From Tubulanus polymorphus (lineage: Eukaryota; Nemertea; Palaeonemertea; Tubulaniformes; Tubulanidae), in NCBI RefSeq assembly GCF_964204645.1, contig NC_134028.1, positions 4,500,501-4,564,500 on the forward strand: a DNA stretch of 64,000 bases, given 5' to 3'. Below are positions 59,242 to 64,000 of this stretch, one piece after another. A program made the position numbers and the translations under genes. The notes under the pieces are model-generated. The model was not told the DNA's origin, did not search any database, and worked only from the letters and a program-made list of their open reading frames with translations. The stretch's first letter is position 1, and every line of letters starts with the position of its first letter.

Positions 59242-59889
59242 CTTTAACAATCAATCAATCAATTGCTGGAAAAAAATGATGAATCAAACAATTACAACAT
59301 ATTGTTGTTGTAGTTTAGGCCTATTCATAGTTTATTGCATGCCGTGGTGGTAGGTAGGAGACAGGTAAGCCAGGTAGGAAGTTCTTAATAAAAAACTGAG
59401 TTCGGCCTACAACTAAACTAACGAATTACCGATGCATAAATCTACACATACCTTTATTCGTGACAATAGTGAATTATGACAATTCGATACACAGCAGTAC
59501 TCGGAAAACCCGGAAATCATATGAGGCAATCTATGACAATACCTGAAGTTTGGAAGATCAAGATATTACGTAATGTACCCCGTTAAATAACCACGTAAAG
59601 AAAAACTAATTTTCTACTAAATTTATTCAGAATGCACCGTCGAAATAAATCTATCTACCTATTACGTCAACAAATACCATAAATATAACGTAAGTGAATA
59701 AGTGGTTGAATTGAATTGGAGATACTGACAACGCGGTTCTGGTCTATCGAAGGACCGGACACGATGGTTAGGCGGATAATTAGGACACGGCGTCGTTTCC
59801 GCGGGACATTTGCCCCGGCCTCACATGAACAAAATATTCTAATCTTTTTGGTTTGATTTTCGAATTTCGTTGTAGCCAAGTGATTCAGC

Positions 59890-59990
59890 GTGCCCTGTAG
59901 TTGAAAGTCGGCCGCAAGACCTCGGCTCTAATGGGAATCAAACGGCACAGGCCCGCGTGCCTCGACGCGCTAGTGCCCGGCGGTGCGTCC
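59890..59990 (-). mobile_element. tRNA-derived SINE-like repeat near BRI3
   Basis: On the minus strand GGGCACTAGCGCGTCGAGG (A-box-like) is followed by TGCCGTTTGATTCCC (B-box-like) at tRNA-like spacing. No closed acceptor stem. Confidence 0.45.
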
Positions 59991-61479
59991 AAGTCGCACC
60001 GACCCAGCCGATCACAAAAATAAGTGCGGCAAAAGAAACAAAACCACAACCGCCCCCATAAAATTACATGTACGCAAGTATGCAAGAAATATGAGAGTCA
60101 CTCATTGAATAATTGATATTGTGATCAGCGACACTCTGCACACAGTATTCGTATGTATTTATTATGCTGTTTTTGTAGGCAATAATCATTAATAGAAAGT
60201 GAGAATGACAAGTGCCTCCTGTGTGTATGGAACTGCAAGTTGACGGTGCATTGCGGAGGAGTAGCCCGGTTTTATCGAGTAGGTTTTGAGTACACTTTTG
60301 GCCCGGCACGAGAGATTGCCAAAATTCGACGTTTAAATAATATATTTTCTCCTATTCGAGGAGCATATTTTGAAGAGGCAGTTGACATGAATTTTACAGA
60401 CTTCCACGCACAATGTCCTCAACAACGATAATCGATTCTATGAGAGACGATAGAGAGTTACACATGGATAAAAATACGTGATTGCACGCTTGCGTGGTGT
60501 GCGTGGTGTGCGTGGTGTCGCAGGCAGTTTTCCCACTTCGATGGTACCGTCTCATCAGTTCGTCCAGAATGACGTACCCGGCCGCGCGCACTCGCTGGAA
60601 TAACTCGGATTCTGTTTTGAAGAATTAAATGATTAAATGCGGAATTGTATTTTCTGTATCACACGGCTATGTACGCGCGCGCACCTGCACCAGTGCACGG
60701 CTCTTTCCTCTGTCACTGCCAGATGAACCACGGCAGCAAGTTGTAAGTATCGATAGTGGTAATCATACAGCTATATACATGTTCAATCATATCAGAAAGT
60801 AAATATCCAGTGTTGTTTTTACACTGTATTCTAAATGTAGGCAGACACTTTTCGAGGCAGCGAATTTTACATTTCGCCGGTTTTCGATCTTCAGTTTTTA
60901 GCTACGTAATTAACTGTGATATAATATAATCTGTCGCTGCTTCAATCACTGATTGCAAAACCACCCTTTCAGATACCAAACTAACTGATGATGTGATGCA
61001 GTTTTGATAATGTTTTGTCAAATTCTGCGGGTCTGTCTCAACTGTTGAATTTCCTAATGTTTTGTTCAAATTTCAATCGAGGACTGCAAAAACTGCCACC
61101 CGATATTTCCTGGATCTCAATCTCTAGTGATTCCGTGAAAGAGAAGAGATAACTGACAAGATATGATTTGATTCATTACCATCACAAAAATCTAGAGATT
61201 CTGTTGAACGTGAGATGAGTATCATCTAAACGCTATCTGGACTCCGGTCAAAACCAACATTATGTTCGAACTTTTACAGAATCACTCTAGGCGCGTTCAC
61301 ACTACCACTAGTTAGACCGTTTCAAATGGGTACGTACCTTGAAGGGACCCAATTTAGAACGGACCAAATCATAGGGCACGTTTTCCTGAATCAAAATTTC
61401 ACGATTGGACGATACAAGTATTCGAATGAATAGAAGCCAATGTTTTCCAGTTCATAAAGAGGAATACGACATAAAGATT

Positions 61480-61630
61480 CCCATCCACACTTATAGTATA
61501 ATAGCGTTCATCCTTGCTTGCCAGGGGTCCGGTATCACTCCCGAACTCGTTTGGGAACAGCTTTAGTGTAGTGGGTTCGAATCCCTTGACGGGTAAAGAT
61601 GAATAGCGTTGGGAGGTCGTATGAATGTAG
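61480..61630 (+). mobile_element. SINE-like repeat with B-box
   Basis: GTAGTGGGTTCGAATCCCTT (B-box GGTTCGAATCCC) lies inside a unit. ATAGCGTTCATCC at the left and GATGAATAGCGTT at the right are partly related. The minus-strand frame over it (KGFEPTTLKL) is the usual translation of a B-box repeat. Confidence 0.4.
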
Positions 61631-64000
61631 TAGCGCTCCATCGATCATATTCTATTCGATATAATGCTTGAATTTCATTGTCTGGAAAAATGCAATTGAT
61701 TTAATCTCGTTCTTGCGTGTTGATGGATCATCTGTCAACATTATTCAGTGGATACCACGTCAGCTGAATACTGATATAACATCGGGGCGGCTTTGAACTG
61801 AACTGAGGGAACTTTTGATTATTTTATTATTTGCTTTTCTGGCTGATTAAATACGCGCTGACATCACCGCCTAGAATGATATCACCAATCTGTTGCATTC
61901 GAAGATTAGAATACAGAAGTAACTCTTATAGAAATAGCTATCTTTTCATTTCATTTGTTCGATATTTTATGCAAGGGCATTTCTGCGGCTACAGAGAATC
62001 AATCTCAAGATTGTGATCCTCAAGTCAAATATGAATATTTTAATCATTTAAAGGTAAACATTTTCAACAAATGCGACTTAATGAAATAATATCTTCTAAA
62101 TCTTCTGGGTTTAGACTTTCGAAACAAGTTACTTTCTATCTTACAGAAATAGGGGGAATGTTGTCAGGTGCGAGTAGTTGTCATACATGTATACAATACT
62201 GTTTTTGTTAATAGTTTTGCTATAAAACAAGAATGTTGTGGTTATTTAGATACTTGTTATTGTGACACCGTTATATCAAGAAGTCGATCTAAAAAACGTG
62301 TACCGGGAGAGATATAGAAAACGAAAGCGTGGCCTAAACTGTATGTAACAGTCAGTGCGACACACGCATTGAAAATGTTTTAATGATTTTATGTATTCTT
62401 AAAGATATCATGAATAATATAGTGAAGTTCAGACACACGACTTACCATTGTCTAAAACTCGTCGAGAAAATTCTTTCGCATTTCATTCCATTATATTATT
62501 TGCATTGAACAAAACATGCGGATCTCAATGAGGCCTAATAAACTTCCTAGCTGCCAGTAGAAATATATGGGATTCATGATATCCTAGTCCGGTGTAAATC
62601 GATTTCTAATAGATTAACCGCTACGTAATATTCGCTTTCAACGGTACAACATTTGCCTAATCGTCTCAAAAAGAGCACTGATTGGATACGTTTCAGTTGG
62701 ATGAGTGGTGCTTGACCGCAGTCATGGACACCGACAGCACTTTCAATCAATAAAACGTAAGGTAACATTGACACGAAACAACCTGACGATGGTCTCTAGA
62801 GAGAGTCTGAGACGTCATACCGGAACTTAATTTGATTTGATTAATGAATTTTTCATTTCTAACATACTAAAGATTCATACAGAGTTGGTTTCAGTTGACT
62901 TGAGCTATATTTTTGATGAATGAAATTCATGTGCGCAGAAGTATTCGATTAGTTTTTAAGGACAGGGTCGTTTTTCTTTATGATTTATATTTGAGCTATG
63001 GACCGTACCTAAATCACGCAGTTAATCACGATGGATTATTTCCTGTGTTTTATCGCCTACACGATACGGCGGTAGTAGTTTCACTAAACGACATTATATT
63101 TTACGTAACGCGATTTGTTATTTTACGTCGTATGCGATGTAGAGGACTGATGATACTCGAAACGAGAGGCTGGCTCTCTTCGTAAGTCGGCGGAGAGCGA
63201 GAAAGTCTTCATCATTTGTACGACAAGGGATGTCGGACGAGAGGGTGAAGATGTGTGTCTAGTCAAGTTTAGAGATGTCTGACTTATACCGAAGTATCTA
63301 TGAACGTCTGAGACCTTATCCACAGCGTCTTGTAAGTGGAAGAATGTACAAATCTATGAGAATTTAAGTGCATTTAGAGATTTTTTGTTCGCAAATTTAA
63401 AGTTGTCAGATAATCTAGGACGATACTCGTTTTGCGAGCGTTAACGGATAGGTCCCAAATGAAATGCGTCCTTTATCTATTCCTTTATTCTTTATTCACG
63501 AATTAAATTACATTAGAAAATTACAGGTGATAACACGATAATGTAAGTCGATGGATGTCAAGCATCCGAAGACAATGGTTGAAAAATAGTTAATTTGATG
63601 CAATACAACATTTGAGTGATGCAAAGTATAAGATATTTTCATATATCTCTCCATCCTAATAGTAATCTATATGAAATATCTCCTACGTTTCCAATACTGC
63701 GCCGATATACGTGACTTCACATATTCATGAGCAGCAAAACGATACATAAAGTATCTGCATATATCTATCGGTAAAACTTGTCGCCAAAATGTACAATTAG
63801 TTCTATATCATATTTCATTTGTCGTATTAGACTTTTTTTCGATACATTCCGTGTATGTTGTATGTAGTCCTCGTTCACATTGTCAGGGATCCGTACATAT
63901 AAACACTTTGCGTCGAGTGAAATATCTTTGGAAATCAACCAGATGAAGAGGCAATAACAGCGTAAATGAAACCTGGGATAAAACTTAGTTTAAATGCGTA

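Larger units (their letters stand above)
59242..64000. other. Downstream region without a convincing gene
   Basis: The BRI3 promoter and 5' leader lie just above 59241. Repeats include a tRNA-like sequence on the minus strand (59890-59990), a short GCGTGGTGT tandem tract (60492-60522) and a SINE-like unit (about 61480-61630). From 61650 to 64000 I see AT-rich sequence with short open frames but no splice-supported exons. Confidence 0.4.

Noticed and set aside
60240..60431. 63-codon plus-strand frame and possible snRNA-like sequence
   Set aside because: No match to U1-U6 landmarks I know, no promoter elements, and the frame has no supporting splice or codon signal.
62913..63185. 90-codon plus-strand frame near the window end
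   Set aside because: Its first codon is not ATG (the true ATG is 62916), there are no splice sites or domains, and an overlapping minus-strand frame exists.

Overview
The window is nuclear DNA from a bilaterian animal. Genes are split by GT-AG introns, AATAAA poly(A) signals follow several stops, and the intergenic and intronic space is full of short foldback elements, tRNA-derived SINE-like repeats, minisatellites and a decayed LINE. The conserved proteins are animal orthologues (CSN1/GPS1, CIAO3, MLST8, BRI3, an RHBDL-type rhomboid). The lineage-specific content (tandem intronless GPCRs, small secreted Cys-rich proteins, a divergent SLC18-like transporter) looks like a lophotrochozoan invertebrate such as a mollusc, annelid or brachiopod. 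That placement is inferred from protein character, not from a database search.

Layout, 0-20 kb: the last exon of an unidentified Gln-rich protein (45-383, +); a 550-bp foldback element (974-1523); a 1063-residue intronless orphan protein (2630-5821, +); a small secreted ShKT/sushi protein (7235-8621, +); the complete 12-exon COP9 signalosome subunit 1 gene (9123-12735, +); convergent to it, a 3-exon SLC18-like vesicular transporter (13797-16043, -); then a mostly empty 4.6 kb.

20-39 kb: a two-exon class A peptide-type GPCR (20655-28892, +) whose 6.9-kb intron carries a minisatellite and a dead LINE; a 3-exon secreted protein with a WSC-like and a PAN-like part (33621-35055, +) just downstream of a 40-bp tandem repeat; tRNA-derived repeats; and an RHBDL-type rhomboid protease (36157-38756, -) with the catalytic Ser and His visible.

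39-64 kb: a candidate TATA-box single-exon small gene (45262-45639, +); two nearly identical intronless GPCR genes in tandem (46522-47562 and 49579-50622, both -); CIAO3 (51208-54514, -) head to head with MLST8 (54849-56957, +) across about 330 bp; BRI3 (58618-59241, -) tail to tail with MLST8; and about 4.7 kb with no convincing gene apart from SINE-like repeats.

I see no operon-like functional system. The most notable signals are: (1) the GPCR pair, whose coding parts are about 97% identical while the flanks have diverged, with changes concentrated in extracellular loop 2 and a 43-bp insertion that destroys the ancestral start of one copy; (2) a dispersed repeat whose core resembles hammerhead-ribozyme motifs of Penelope-like elements; (3) several distinct foldback/MITE families; (4) the SLC18-like transporter that appears to lack the acidic residues of transmembrane segments 10 and 11. 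Exon boundaries were assigned by hand from reading frame, splice sites and remembered family sequences.
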